Notes under the pieces: generated by a model
The model's database searches: none
What the model was told of the DNA's origin: nothing
What the model saw: only the letters and a program-made list of their open reading frames with translations
Shown: positions 39,231-53,555 of the stretch, piece after piece
Layout: each line of letters opens with the position of its first letter
Numbering within the stretch: position 1 is the stretch's first letter
Program-made: the position numbers and the translations under genes
Assembly (NCBI GenBank): GCA_028023455.1
Contig: JAQFVV010000181.1
Coordinates: 624,001-688,000, forward strand
Direction: 5' to 3'
Length of the DNA stretch: 64,000 nt
From: Epiperipatus broadwayi
Lineage: Eukaryota > Onychophora > Udeonychophora > Euonychophora > Peripatidae

Positions 39231-42200
39231 TTATAAACTTATATTCTGAAGTGGATACTTCTTTAATAATAATAAAATCAGGTAGAAAAAAGAGTAGAAA
39301 GTTAGTCATAGTGAAAGAGTAATAGCATTTTTTTTATCATAAAATATAGTTTAAATTAAATTTAAAGAATTAATGATTTAAGTTTCATTTATTATTTATG
39401 TGCACATCTGCATCTACAGATGCATTAATTTATTTCTGTGTGCATGTTTCTTTGTGTGACAGTTAAATGTTTCATATTGGTTTAAATAATAAAAAAGTTT
39501 AAGTTTCATTCTACATTGTAAATAAATTCTAAATGGTTATTTTTTGTAATTAAGTCTGTTTTGTTTTTGTTAACTAGATTTAATTAAGGTACATTATGAA
39601 AGATTTGAAATCAAAGTTTTCATTAAATAATTTTAGTAAATATGCTTTTAAAAAACAATATAATTAGTTTATTATATTTAATACCCGTTGGGTATATGGA
39701 TTTGCAATAACTCTTGAATTGTTTATCAAATTTCATATAAGGTAAGAAAAATAAGGCAATTATCATGAAGGTATATAAAGTCTAAAGATGGTTGTGTTAT
39801 TCATTCACTCTGTTCCCAGTTCTATGATATATTAGACTGCATTATTATTTTGTCCTGTGTTTCTCTCTATTCCGAGATAGCTTGAAAAAGAAACATTGTT
39901 AAGCAGCAAACTTCAATGCCATCTATAATATCTATTTAATGGGAAAAAAACCAAAGAATTAATAAATAAAAAACTCCATAGGATCTCATTCTTGGATTAT
40001 ATGTCTTAGACAAATTGGTATCCTGAATGTTTACTTTATTGCTTACTTAATGTTTGTCATCTTCAAACTACCCATAAAATTAATTAATGGAGGAAATTTA
40101 TATGACTACAACTTTTATCAAATGTATTATCTTGCACAACAAAATAAATTGTCAACAATACATTAAATATTGCAGAACTCAGAGACAATTTAAGTGAGTA
40201 CTTGAAGCTCACCTGAAAATCCTATATACATATCCAAACTATAAGGCAATTATGTAGGTGTACTTTTTATAGATAATCATGTATAAAGTTCAGAAAAAAT
40301 AATGATTAAAAGATTTAGTATTAGATTTTATCTCACTCTTCATTTATCTTATAAAAGAGATATTTTCATATAATTTTGCTTATTATTTGACATAAAATTC
40401 CTTTTATTATATCATATTTTCTTTTATTCTTATCTAAAATACACTTAAGAATTTTTAAGAAAATGCAGAAATACGGGACAGGGAGTTAAAAAGATAAAAC
40501 TAAGATAACAATGCATTAAACTCTAAATTGGGAATAATATAATTAATTATCTTCTAGAATAGTATTCGAATATCAAGAATGGGAAAGGGATTTTGTGTCT
40601 ACTCAAAATATTCATCAACAACATCAATAAATTTATTACATGTAATTAGTCAATAATTGATTATAAATGCAGGATTATTTCAATAAATTGCAATTTAACT
40701 TATAGTGATCAATAGAATAAATAATAATATTTATTTAATGCACTCTTCACAGCTTTGAAATAATTATCAGTTAAATAGTTTAACATTTAATTTATATGTC
40801 TGTAATTTGAATAAGTATTTGAAAACATTTGCATTATAAATTATACAATATATACATTTCTGGATATAGATTTAGTGAATACCAGGAACATTATGAAGTT
40901 CACTACATCAGGTTAAAGCAACAAAATAATATTTAATTACAATGAACAAAATTCTAATAAGTACAAAATATCATAGAAGCCCATTACAAAGAATTTTTTA
41001 AAAAAAATAATATTTACAACGGTCCAACGTAATCACTTACAGAAGAATACCTTACTACTTAAAATTTACTCCGATAAACACATTACATGACTGAATTACA
41101 TATCCATGTCCTATGGTGGTCGTAGGCAGACAAACATATTTGACCAGTCAAATTTATTATAAGAAAATTTATCTTTCAAATTAAATACCTATTTATCACT
41201 ATTCTTAATAAATATTCTATGCCATTTAAGTAATCAAACTTTAATAAATTATTAATAAATTTGTGGTGCATGTTTTATATCTATCTACATAAATATATAT
41301 CTTAAATAATGTTACATTTTATAGTCTATAGCTTTGCCAACAATGCATTATTTACTAATTCTCTGGTCTTTAACTATCAAAATTTTACTAACCATGCATT
41401 ACTTATTAACTCTATGTTTTTTATTTGTTAAAGCTATATAAAAGCCTTAAATCATTTTAGAGGCTACATGTATACACCCATATACTCGATGCTATTTGTC
41501 CCAACAATAAGTAAAACTAAATGATCTTGAGATCTTACCAATCCAGCAATGATTTGCTTCTTGATGATGATGATTATGATGCACACTGCTTATTTTAGGC
41601 TAATAGTAAAATTTTATAATTTTGAATAAATCATTATTGGTGTTGTTTAATGTACTTCTGGGAAAGCACAGCAAAACAGATTATACAACAAAATTCTCAA
41701 CCTACACGTGTAACCATCTATCTCTTAATAAACTATCTAAATTATTTCAATATCAACAATAATTGAGAGAGCTAAGCTCCATCTCCAAACCCTCAAGATG
41801 GAAATCAAATTCACATACCTTGGAAACACACAAAATTCAGATAACATATATTACATATACTAGAGTGAAATTAATTCTAAACTTTCACTAAATATAATAC
41901 TAAATTGATGCATCAAACTGATAAAGTAATATTGTCAAATATGATTGAATAAAAAAATATAACCTTAAGCAATTAAAAGAAGAAGAAATATACATATTTT
42001 CATAAACATATAATCATTCATTATAAATATTTGTTATAATAAAAGACAGCAATGCTTTTTAAATATCTTAATACTAAATCATTATATATCATATAGTATC
42101 ATTAATGCTAATGATAGTAATAATAAGTGAACATCTTTTTGGCATGCTAGACCATAATTCATAAGTATCAAAATAGAATTAATATTTAAATAGCATATAA

Positions 42201-42630
42201 TAATAATGTGAATGCATATCTCATCATAATATGTTATAATCTATGACTTAAATGTATCCATATACTTTACCAAAAACTTTTTTCTCTCTTACTTATAAAT
42301 AAAAAAATATTCAAGTTCTTAATCTGCACAGTTCCTGGTCTAATGGCAAATAATTCAACACATATGGATAGTCTCTGCACACTGGTGATATAATTAAAAA
42401 AATGTGCATTTGCATTGACAGTTCTTTTCTCCCCTAAAGACTTAGCATACATATGTACAATAAAATATTAATACATAAATAAATGAATGGCCATTACTTC
42501 ACAAATTATTCCACATATACTGGAAAATACATGTCAACATTTTTATCACATTAATATAATTTCATTTGATTCAATGTAGACCATTATTTTTTATTTAACA
42601 TGTATTCTTCTTTTCCACTACAAATAGGAG
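39231..42630. other. AT-rich DNA, no supported gene
   Basis: No protein or RNA gene recognised. Around 39770-39900 a TATATAAAG followed by a less AT-rich, pyrimidine-rich stretch could be promoter or LTR debris, but nothing confirms it. The rest is featureless. Confidence 0.4.
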
Positions 42631-42636
42631 TTTTCT

Positions 42637-42749
42637 CAACACAATATTTAATATAGTGGTTTGCTTCTCAACATTTCTCTTTCAATTTGTGCAAGGTTTT
42701 TCAAACACAATATTTAATATAGTGGTTTGCTTCTAAACATTTTTTTTAA
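42637..42749. repeat. Direct repeat of about 40 bp, two copies
   Basis: AACACAATATTTAATATAGTGGTTTGCTTCT is represented at about 42637-42677 and 42709-42749, 72 bp apart and nearly identical. Confidence 0.8.
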
Positions 42750-44714
42750 AGTTAGGTCGATTTTTAAGTCATATTTATACAACATTATCACATCTATCTC
42801 TTCTATAATTAAGTGATTTTTCATGAATAAAACATTTACATATAATACAATTTATTCAACTATGTTCATGTAGCAATTAGATTAAAATTTTCATTTCTAA
42901 ATTCAAGCATATTTAAAATAATTATTACATACAATCAATCATAGAAAATAACAATCTTTGTTAATTATTTAACACTTACATAAATTGTATATTAACAATA
43001 ATTCAAATTAAAAATATTAATTTATAAGTGTAAGTTTCAATAACTGTATCAATCAAATTTTTCTTTTAATCAATAAGATAAGCAATTATTTAATTACTAT
43101 GATAATTAAATCATTAGCATTCACAATAACAGTGTTCTATTTTATACTCTTTAAAGAATTTCTTTGAGTCAAAAGACAATAGACATTTTTAAAAGTTTCT
43201 GAGGAATCATATTATCTTAAGTTACCGCAGAAGATTAAAATTATGGTAGTTAACATGAATATAAACTTCCTATATGTTTGCTTCCAAATTAATAAATAAC
43301 ATTTTTAAATGAATTAGGATGATTTAAATGGAATATCTGCAATACTTTGGCTCCAGAATACAAAGTTTTAATTATAGATATACCATTAATTGTCATCTTG
43401 CTTATAAATTCTTTCTTTAACTTTTATTTAGATCCCATGATTAATTTTGGATGACAATCAGTGCCTAATATAGTTTTAAGTATTCATCTTACTTTTAACA
43501 AAAAAAACATTAAAATTTACACACTACTTTTAGCCTTTCAAATTTAAACTTCATCTGCAAATTCTTCTGTATGGTGGGGAAAATAAACTCTTTCCACTTC
43601 AATCTTCTTTTTTCCTCTGGCTGCCCCTGCTCTTTTAAATACACTTTTCCAAATATGGGTGTGAGCATTCTTATATAGCTTGCCACTGAATTGGCAAGAA
43701 GCATCATTTCCTATTGATTTCTCCACCCTTAAATCAACATTTGATTGGTTTTTATAATCCAAATCTAAATTTAGCAACATGCTAACTCAATAATCATGTG
43801 GCAGTTTAGAAATTTTACAAAAAAAACAAAAAAAAAAACAAGTTATATTGTTAAATAAAATAAAAATAAAATATTAAACAAATATTATTTAATGTTATTA
43901 ACTTCTTTACATATTTTCACTTATCTAAATGAATAATATTAGAGGTTCATTAACACTGTATTTTAAATTTTAAACCAAATAAAATGCTCTAGAATAATAT
44001 TAAATACTACAGACTAAAGAAATATTTCCATTAACAAATAAAATGCTATTATTATAAGCATGCACACTCACACATTCACAAATCACCCCACCATATGTTT
44101 TAAACCAATTACTTTATGTTTTTTAAATAGCAATAACTGATTACCTGTTTAATTTTAAATTCTTGACTCAGTTTTAGTACTATTATTTAACAAATTGACT
44201 TATTGGTATTATGAATTAATGTAAATAAATATTTTATTTAAATTATAACAATTACTCAGTATGATTAATCACACTTTAGATTCAATTTATTAAGATATAT
44301 TTTAATTTTAAGCTTAAATATTTTAGCAAAGCAATCACTTAAAACATATTGTTAACTCATCATGACAATAATATTTTAATCATTGACTATTTAAGCTTGC
44401 TATGCTTAGTTAATTTATAGAGATAGTTCAATTTAATAAATTCTCATATATATTTTTTTCTAGTTAAATATCATTACTAATAAAACACTAGCTTTCTTGG
44501 CAAAGCCAAAGGTCACAATATATTTATATATCATAACCGTATATTTAACCCTTAAGAGTTAAATATAACATATAATAATCTTTTTTTTTTTTTTAAAAAA
44601 ATCTCTTTTTTTTACATAAAGCTAAAGTTATTCCATTTAACTTCATGATGATTAAGTTGGATGGACATTTCATTTGATTAAGTGTTTATTCAACTTGTCA
44701 ATATAATAGTTTAT
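42750..44714. other. AT-rich DNA, no gene seen
   Basis: The overlapping minus frames near 43510-43780 have mixed protein-like composition but no motif or splice context. I leave them unassigned. Elsewhere there are only A/T runs. Confidence 0.4.
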
Positions 44715-45440
44715 TTAACAGGCAAAACTCGCTATAGGTATTGCCACACACAACTATACACAAGCATAAGAGGTGGTGGTCATGTGACGTTTAATAGTTT
44801 ATTTAGTATGTTTGTTGATAATCATTTAAGGAATGGTTATTTAATTTCCAGATAGAATCATGGAATTTGGATTTAATGATCTATTGTTTAAAGTGGCTGT
44901 GCTAGATAAATCTCTAAATATGTTTGTCAGTTAAAAGTTATTAATTATTTTAAAGTTATGATTTGTTTAAAAATAAAAATTGCCCTTAAAGATAATATTT
45001 AATACAATGTTTAAATAAAGTGGTAGTTATTTAGACAATCTTTGAGTGAGATTAGAGGTTTGTCTATTAAACTTCAGTTTAATAGATGGGGAAGAGTTTT
45101 AAATTGATAAGTTCATTAAATAGTGTAATTTTGTTTTACTGGATTATTGTATTTAAAGTAACTTATTATTCCCGGAATGTGTGTGTGTGTGTGTGTTCTA
45201 TTTAAATGTTTATGTAAAAAAGAATGATTTTAACAAATACTAATAAGAAGATTAATTGATTTTAAAAGGCAATGTTTTATTAAAAGCATTAAGTAATTAT
45301 AGCAATATTAAAAGAAAATAATTCTTAGATAACAATGAAGGTAATGAATATTTAATAAAAGATATATTTAAATTAAAAATGTGTTTTGAAATATATAAAT
45401 TATTTTAGTAAACTTATATAATATTTATTAAAGATAATTA
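44715..45440 (+). repeat. Flank copy of the 57-kb repeat family
   Basis: GGTCATGTGACGTTTAATAG (44783) and TATTTAGACAATCTTTGAGTGA (about 45030) match in order the minus-strand sequence running outward from the palindrome at 57080 down to about 56600. A (GT)n tract lies at 45177-45196. The ribozyme part is absent. Confidence 0.5.
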
Positions 45441-45447
45441 TAACTAT

Positions 45448-46505
45448 CAGCGTTTCCCAACCTTTTTTGCTCGCGTACCACTTGGTAGTACATCATGCTA
45501 AATTGTACCACTTCGTAAAAATGATTGTATTTTGTGAAATTTGTTATCACATAATGAGACAAAATACATTGAAACACGCTTAAATGTCATGCCGGATTAT
45601 AAACTCACTGTAACATATATATGTATGTGTTTGTTCAAACTTTCATATTTATCTACTATTTTGTCATATTTCGTTTACTAATAAATGGTTTTAATAAAAA
45701 CACAAAATTATAAAAAACCAATTAATATATTTTCTTATCATAATCAAATATTTTTATAAAATAAATTTAATGAGATCCTTGTGCTTGTTTCGAAGAACAT
45801 AATTTTTTGAAATTTGGTTCAGAAGATGCGTTCAATCTGTTTCGATACTTATTTCTTTTAAAAATATATGAAGAAAAAGCTCTTTCTACTAGTAAATGGT
45901 AATAATAATTTAAGAGCATTCTCAGAAAGTTGTTCATATTCTTTAATATTTAACCAAAAATTAATTAGATTGTGTCATTTGAATTCTACTTGTAAAGTTC
46001 TGTCACATAATTCTATTAAATTTTCTTTGTCCTTTATTGATAATGATGTAGCTTTTTCTAAATTTTCTTCATAGAATGGGTTTGAATTCCAATTATCATT
46101 TGTGTTTTCGAATTTTGGAAAATATTCCATGAAAGACAATTTTAGTCCTGTTAAATGTGCTATTATATTTTCTCCTATATCTTGAGACAGAGTAACCTTA
46201 TTTTCAAACAAAAAAATATGTAGAGTTTCGAATACTTCCGGTTGATTGTTTTCGATACACTGTTTCCAAAAATCTAATTTCTTAATAATACTTTCAATTT
46301 TATCATTAACATTAAAGATTGTTATCGACTGTACATATTAACAACTTTACTGTATAATATTATTAATTTAAATAATTTTTATGAATTATAGGAAAAAATA
46401 TTTCTGATATTTTTATGATTTAATTTTTTTTTATGTCCGCCATTATTGATTATTTTTCGTGTACCACCAACCAGCAACTCACGTACCACAGGTTGGGAAA
46501 CACTG
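45448..46505 (-). mobile_element. hAT-superfamily DNA transposon, internally deleted
   Basis: Terminal inverted repeats CAGCGTTTCCCAACC (45448-45462) and, on the other strand, CAGTGTTTCCCAACC (46491-46505) extend into matching CGTACCAC subterminal motifs. The CAG...TTTCCCAACC ends are typical of hAT elements. Only the C-terminal part of a transposase remains inside. The adjacent 8-mers (ATAACTAT and GCCTAGAA) do not match, so the usual 8-bp target duplication cannot be shown. Confidence 0.85.
45767..46313 (-). pseudogene. hAT transposase C-terminal remnant (ZBED5/FAM200-like type)
   Basis: Minus-strand reading NDKIESIIKKLDFWKQCIEN, TLSQDIGENIIAHLTGLKLS, WNSNPFYEENLEKA and LSIKDKENLIELCDRTLQVEF (frame 46211-45975 uninterrupted). 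It continues NFWLNIKEYEQLSENALKL and LLPF, then a frameshift, then AFSSYIFKRNKYRNRL before the stop at 45767. These match the C-terminal catalytic and dimerisation region of hAT transposases of the kind domesticated as ZBED5 and FAM200 in vertebrates. The BED finger and the DDE N-terminal part are deleted. Confidence 0.75.
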
Positions 46506-47800
46506 GCCTAGAAAATTATGTGTTAGAAGTTTCTTTAATTAGAAAGGTCGGGGATGAATTAATTAGAAAAAAGATTAATTTTATGGTAGTGTTTAAATGT
46601 CTCACTTTCAAATCCTTAGATCAGATTGGACAATGATATACAACATGAGAATAATGAAGAAAATATATAGATGCGTAGGTATATAAGGAATTAATAAAAT
46701 AATAAAAAGGGGATTTTGACTTGAACAATCTTGTTATAGTCTTGTTAAAAGAAGAAAAGAAAAACCAATTGTATTTTCTTCTATTTTTTTTAATGTTAAT
46801 CTATCCAAAATGAAGGAGTAGAGAGCTAAAAGTTGTCTGAGTACTGATATTTCAAGAGCATATGCTGAACTATGCATTAGATGATATTTACAAAAAGAAT
46901 GCTATTGCCACACTATTAAGAAAAGAACAATAAAATGCTGGAATGAGGAATCACAGGAAACTAATAAAACCTTAGATTGGTATAAAATTTGTTTTTTTGT
47001 TTTAAATGTATTAATTAATTCAAACTTTGGCTACCCTTTCTTAAATCTGACATTTATCATTTTTAAAGTTTTGAAATTGATATCATTATAACAAGTAACC
47101 AAATTGTTAATAGTATTTTCATTTACTTTTAAGATAAGAAGATAAAATGAATTATCTATCAGTTTCAACTCATTTCAAAAATAATATAAAATGTAACATC
47201 TTAAAAATGCTTTGTAAAAACATGATAAAAGAGATAGATATTGACATTTGCTGTCTTAAAATATTTACAAGAACTTCTCAATATCTATTATATTCCAACT
47301 GCTGAATGTATAAGATATATTATTATGGTTAATTAAATACTTAAAGACTAATTCATTTGCTGATTGTTGACTCATCTTGTCACTCAACTAAAAAAGCGTT
47401 CTAAATTTTTTAATGTTCAAATATCTACCAAATAATGTAAAGAAACTTATAATGGAATTAATTTTTCTGTTCATAATCTGCTCCTGGTTTTGTTAACAGT
47501 TATTTATTGGTTTAATTGCATCCACAGAGGACATTAAAAATTTTCTAAAGTTGAATTGTTATCTATGTGTTTTCTCATAAGTATTTATAAAGAAGGACTG
47601 GCACAATATTTCCCAGCTAGAAGAAAAATGAAGCAGTCATTACTAAATGGATTAATTCCCATTAGAAAAAGAATTGTTAATCTTTTCACTTAAGTTTATC
47701 AGGTAAAAAGACTTTAGCACAAAAACAGAATGTCTTTATAAATTGGATTAGTTTAAATTATATGCTTAGCTTGTTAATATTAATTTATATTATATATATA
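46506..47800. other. AT-rich DNA, no gene seen
   Basis: No supported feature. Patches near 46840-46990 are slightly less AT-rich but have no open frame. Confidence 0.5.
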
Positions 47801-47810
47801 TATATAAATT

Positions 47811-49609
<1,799 letters not shown>

Positions 49610-49735
49610 TACATCGGTGATGTTTATATTCTTTATGGACACCAGTTATGTTTATATTCTTTATGCACACAAGTGATTCTTATATTATTTATGCACAAAA
49701 GTGATTTTTATATTCTTTATGCACAGAAGTGATAC
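49610..49735. repeat. Imperfect tandem repeat, unit about 28 bp, about five copies
   Basis: The unit TTTATATTCTTTATGCACACAAGTGAT recurs with substitutions (GTGATGTTTATATTCTTTATG; CAGTTATGTTTATATTC; CAAGTGATTCTTATATTATT). A short minisatellite. Confidence 0.8.
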
Positions 49736-50749
49736 TATCTTATTATATTTATTGTACTACATAGATATAATTTATTTGCATATAGTGTATTTGTTAGCTA
49801 TTGACTTGAAAATAATGTTATGAAACATATACCAAAATGAAAGCATGAATCATATATATATAATTTATTTGCATACAGATCATTTGTTAGCTATAGACTT
49901 GAAAAATGTAAACAAGAATCGGAATTATAACAAATTACTTATAAACCATATTATATTATATATATTAACATAATTAATGATTTTCGTAATAAATTATACT
50001 TTTTGAAAAACATTATTTTTATAAGTGTAGAATGTTAAAAGTTACATTAGATATTAATTATATACGAACGTAAATAACTAACACACACAAATTACAAACT
50101 AAAAATAATTAATAAAAATTATAATTTATATAAAAATATATTATGCTTTTACTAAAAAAATAAAATAAAAAATTTTTAAATGTTACTTCAACCGCTTCTG
50201 TCAGCCATTTTTGTAATAGTACTGGAGATATGTCATCTGTAGCCCCATAAATTATTTTTGTCTTTTATCGCTCCGTGATAAGTACAAAAATTATTAAAAA
50301 AGACAAAAGAATTAAATACTGTGGTTGATTAAAACTGCTGCCAAAAATTTAAATTTTAACCGATTTTTTTGAAATAAACATTTTCTGAAAGCTACGTCAT
50401 GAAGCTTTCTAGCAATCGTATTTTCATCTACATCACATTTATACCTTTTACGTCAGTAAAGAAAGAAAACAAAACATCATCTGAACATCACCTGATGCGC
50501 GCTTGCAGCACTCAAAGAGCTGAAAGAGTATAAAGAGGATAGTTAAGGTAAAGTTACGTAAATACCATTTCAATTTGTTAAATTAAATCCAATATATTTT
50601 ATTGTAATAAATATTATTTTTTTATATTCTAAATAAATATTTTGTTATTATTAAAATACATTTCTATTTTTGTTGCCATTACTATTGGATTCATTAACCA
50701 GAAAATTTCATAATAATACAGTTTTATTATTCATTGTTATAGTTAAACA
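49736..50749. other. AT-rich DNA with a possible exon-like patch
   Basis: Around 50400-50560 the sequence has two ACGTCA half-CRE words (about 50394 and 50448), a GATGCGCGCTTGCAG patch and AAGGTAAAGTTAC, which fits a 5' splice site. No coding frame supports a gene. A duplicated GTTAGCTAT(T/A)GACTTGAAAA(A/T) word occurs at about 49793 and 49885. Confidence 0.25.
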
Positions 50750-51440
50750 GCATTAAGCTGTTGCACATGCGCTTTGCATATTTTAACTATAAATGACTGA
50801 ATACTAACACTTCAAACACATGATAAAGTCTTTGGGAAAAGATAGAATGGCCATCTATCTTTTCAAACCCAAACGCTTTTGTATGGGCAAATCTTAAGTG
50901 TTCTGAAAGTGAAAGCGTGAAGATATTAAATAATCACTTTAAATTACTTTTACATGCTTGAATGAATGACGCTGGTGAAAATTACTAGAATTGATGATAC
51001 ATCATTCTTATTTGAAATTAAATATATGTAAATAAATCAATTATTTTATATAATGCGATATTTTATAAACTGTAATAGTTAAACAGCATTAAGCTGTTGC
51101 ACATGTGCTTTGCAGATTTTAACTATAAATGACTGAATACTAACATTTCAAACACATGATAAAGTCTTTGGGAAAAGATAGAATGGCCATCTATCTTTTC
51201 GAACCCAAACGCTTTTGTATGGGCAAATCTTAAGTGTCTGAAAGTGAAAAAAAAAAGCGTTTGGGTTCGAAAAGATAGATGGCCATTCTATCTTTTCCCA
51301 AAGACTTTATCATGTGTTTGAAGTGTTAGTATTCAGTCATTTATAGTTAAAATATGCAAAGCACATGTGCAACAGATTAATGCTGTTTAACTATTACAGT
51401 TTATAAAATATCGCGCTATATAAAATAATTGATTTATTCA
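50750..51440. repeat. Large palindromic repeat (family E)
   Basis: AAGCTGTTGCACATGCGCTTTGCATATTTTAACTATAAATGACTGAATACTAACACTTC at 50754-50830 reappears in direct orientation at 51068-51150 and inverted at 51285-51410. The arms share ATAGAATGGCCATCTATC and CAAACGCTTTTGTATGGGC. Together they form a direct copy plus an inverted pair. A decayed further copy lies at 62705-62860. No ORF. The internal hairpin is not a hammerhead. Confidence 0.8.
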
Positions 51441-51709
51441 TTGTTATAAAAAAAGTACATCTCAATGATTACATATTATTAATATTAGTTTGGTTTGCTT
51501 ATCCATTTCTTCTGCATTGTTGGTTTTATTAATTGTTATTTATTTTAGATATATTTTATAAAGTTGTTGGTAGCATAAAAAGTGCCCTTATTATCAGCTG
51601 CATTACTTCATCTACTAGTTATATTTAAAATTATAGACATAAATGCATTTATGTGCTACCTAAATAATTTTATTTTATAGATGAATAAAATTACGATGCT
51701 TTTAAAACT
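51441..51709. other. AT-rich spacer
   Basis: No signal between the two palindromes. Confidence 0.5.
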
Positions 51710-52262
51710 GTTAATAATTTTAATATAATAATAAATCGTGCTTTCACATTTCCAACGTAAAGCTATAACAACAAATTGAAAATTAAATTTAATGGCTAAG
51801 CGCTTTCAAGAAGATGTACTTCTCATATTCATAGTCAGTTATGATCCTTTCTTTGAAATCATTATATAAATAAATCTGATATGCACATTATATGCAAATG
51901 AGTCACTAAGACCATCTTTTAGATGTCGCAAAACATGCATCTTTACGATTAATGGCGAAAGAGTTCTCTGTTATAAAGTATGCTTCTTTTACTTTTCGCC
52001 TAACATCATGTCGCTCAGTACAAACTAATTTTGCAGATGTGGGTTCGAACACATGTCCCGACAATTTTTGATGCTGAGCAAAAATTGAAGTGCATTCTGG
52101 ATCCGTATTTATTTATATAATGATTTCAAAGAAAGGATCATAACTGGCTATGAATATGAGAAGTACATCTTCTTGAAAGCGCTTAGCCATTAAATTTAAT
52201 TTTCAATTTGTTGTTATAGCTTTACGTTGGAAGTGTGAAAGCACGATTTATTATTTTATTGG
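51710..52262. repeat. Large inverted repeat with spacer (family D)
   Basis: The arms at about 51735-51875 and 52110-52255 are inverted copies (AATCGTGCTTTCACA, CGTAAAGCTATAACAACAAA, TTAATGGCTAAGCGCTTTC, CTTCTCATATTCATAG, ATGATCCTTTCTTTGAAATC). The 230-bp spacer is less AT-rich and carries GGGTTCGAACACATGTCCCG (about 52042), a B-box-like word. Each arm holds the hammerhead-shaped motif D. No ORF. Confidence 0.8.
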
Positions 52263-53555
52263 ACAAACGTAAAGTATAAATATACAGGTTATTACTTAAT
52301 TTTAATATAGATATCCTCATTTATATGTATTTATTCTTCATTTCAAGAATAAGATCATTTAAGTCTATAATGTGAATCCTGAGAAAAAATGTTTTGAACT
52401 TTCGTAAGCAAACAAAATTATTTTATGATAAGTTATTATTATTGCTGTTTTTAATCATATTACAGTATAAAAGAACCTGAGATTTTGAGAATATTTTCTA
52501 TTTATGTGATAATAAAACAAATTTTTAATCTTAGAATATGATAATTAATAATTATTTTTATAAAATGCATTATATTTTAGAAAATGTGCGCCAGTGTATG
52601 TAGATATATGTATATACTATTTGAAAAAGAGGCATGGTTTTAAAAAGTAATCAAAAAATTTGGTTTTTAATTAAATTTTGAAGAAGTTTTATGTTCTGAC
52701 ATTACGAGCTGCTTGTGAGAAATGTTGACTGAGATTTTTAAAAAAAAAGTAAATCGTATCTATCTTTTAAAAAAAAAAAAATCCAATAAACACTGTCATG
52801 TTAAAAGATTTTCTTCATTTTTTTAATTATTAATATTGTCGGATACTAGAAAATATAGCTGTTTTATTAATAAGCATTAAACTAAAAATCACTATTTATT
52901 TAGAAAAGCTTTTTAGTTTTGGTATTTTATAAATAATTAAACTAATATATATATATATATATTTCTTACCGGGTTTCCATAATAATTTAGTAAACGCTGA
53001 CATAGTTAACCTATCTAAAACAAATTGCTTTTTTAACTCATATGTAAAATATCCCCAATATTTTTGAGAGTTTTTTTTATTAATGTACTAAGTAAAACAA
53101 ATTGCCTTTTTAACTGATATATAAACTATCACTGCAATTTTTTTTTTAATAATGCGCACATGCTAAAGTGTTTATTACAATCCACTATTATGCAACTTTA
53201 TAAGTTATATATTTTTTAAACCATAAATAATTGGGTTTTTTCTTCAATAATTTTATTATATATATATATATAATTCTATTAGGAAATTTCTGATCTGTAT
53301 ACATTTCTTGAATGTTTGATTATTTTTAAAAGAAAAATCTGTATACAACTAGAATGTATGGGAAGGATCTAACATCAAAAACATCATATTGGTCTGAAAT
53401 AATGACAAATTATAATCGGAGCATATCCAGCTATCATATTTATATAATGGATTCTAATCCAAATCAGGTAAACAAAAAAACATTTTAGATTTTGACTAGC
53501 CTTAACTTTTTTTAATAGATGATCCATAGCCAACTCAGATTTCTAATCATCATCA
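52263..53555. other. AT-rich DNA, no gene seen
   Basis: Short (TA)n at 52945-52960 and 53257-53272. No coding or RNA signal. Confidence 0.5.

Noticed and set aside
43510-43780. Overlapping minus-strand frames as a host exon
   Set aside because: Two frames overlap with comparable length, neither has a motif, conserved splice sites or a consistent start.
51250-51310. GGGTTCGAAAAGATAGA...TCTATCTTTTCCC hairpin in family E as a possible hammerhead
   Set aside because: It is a plain long hairpin. CTGANGA is absent in the required position on either strand.
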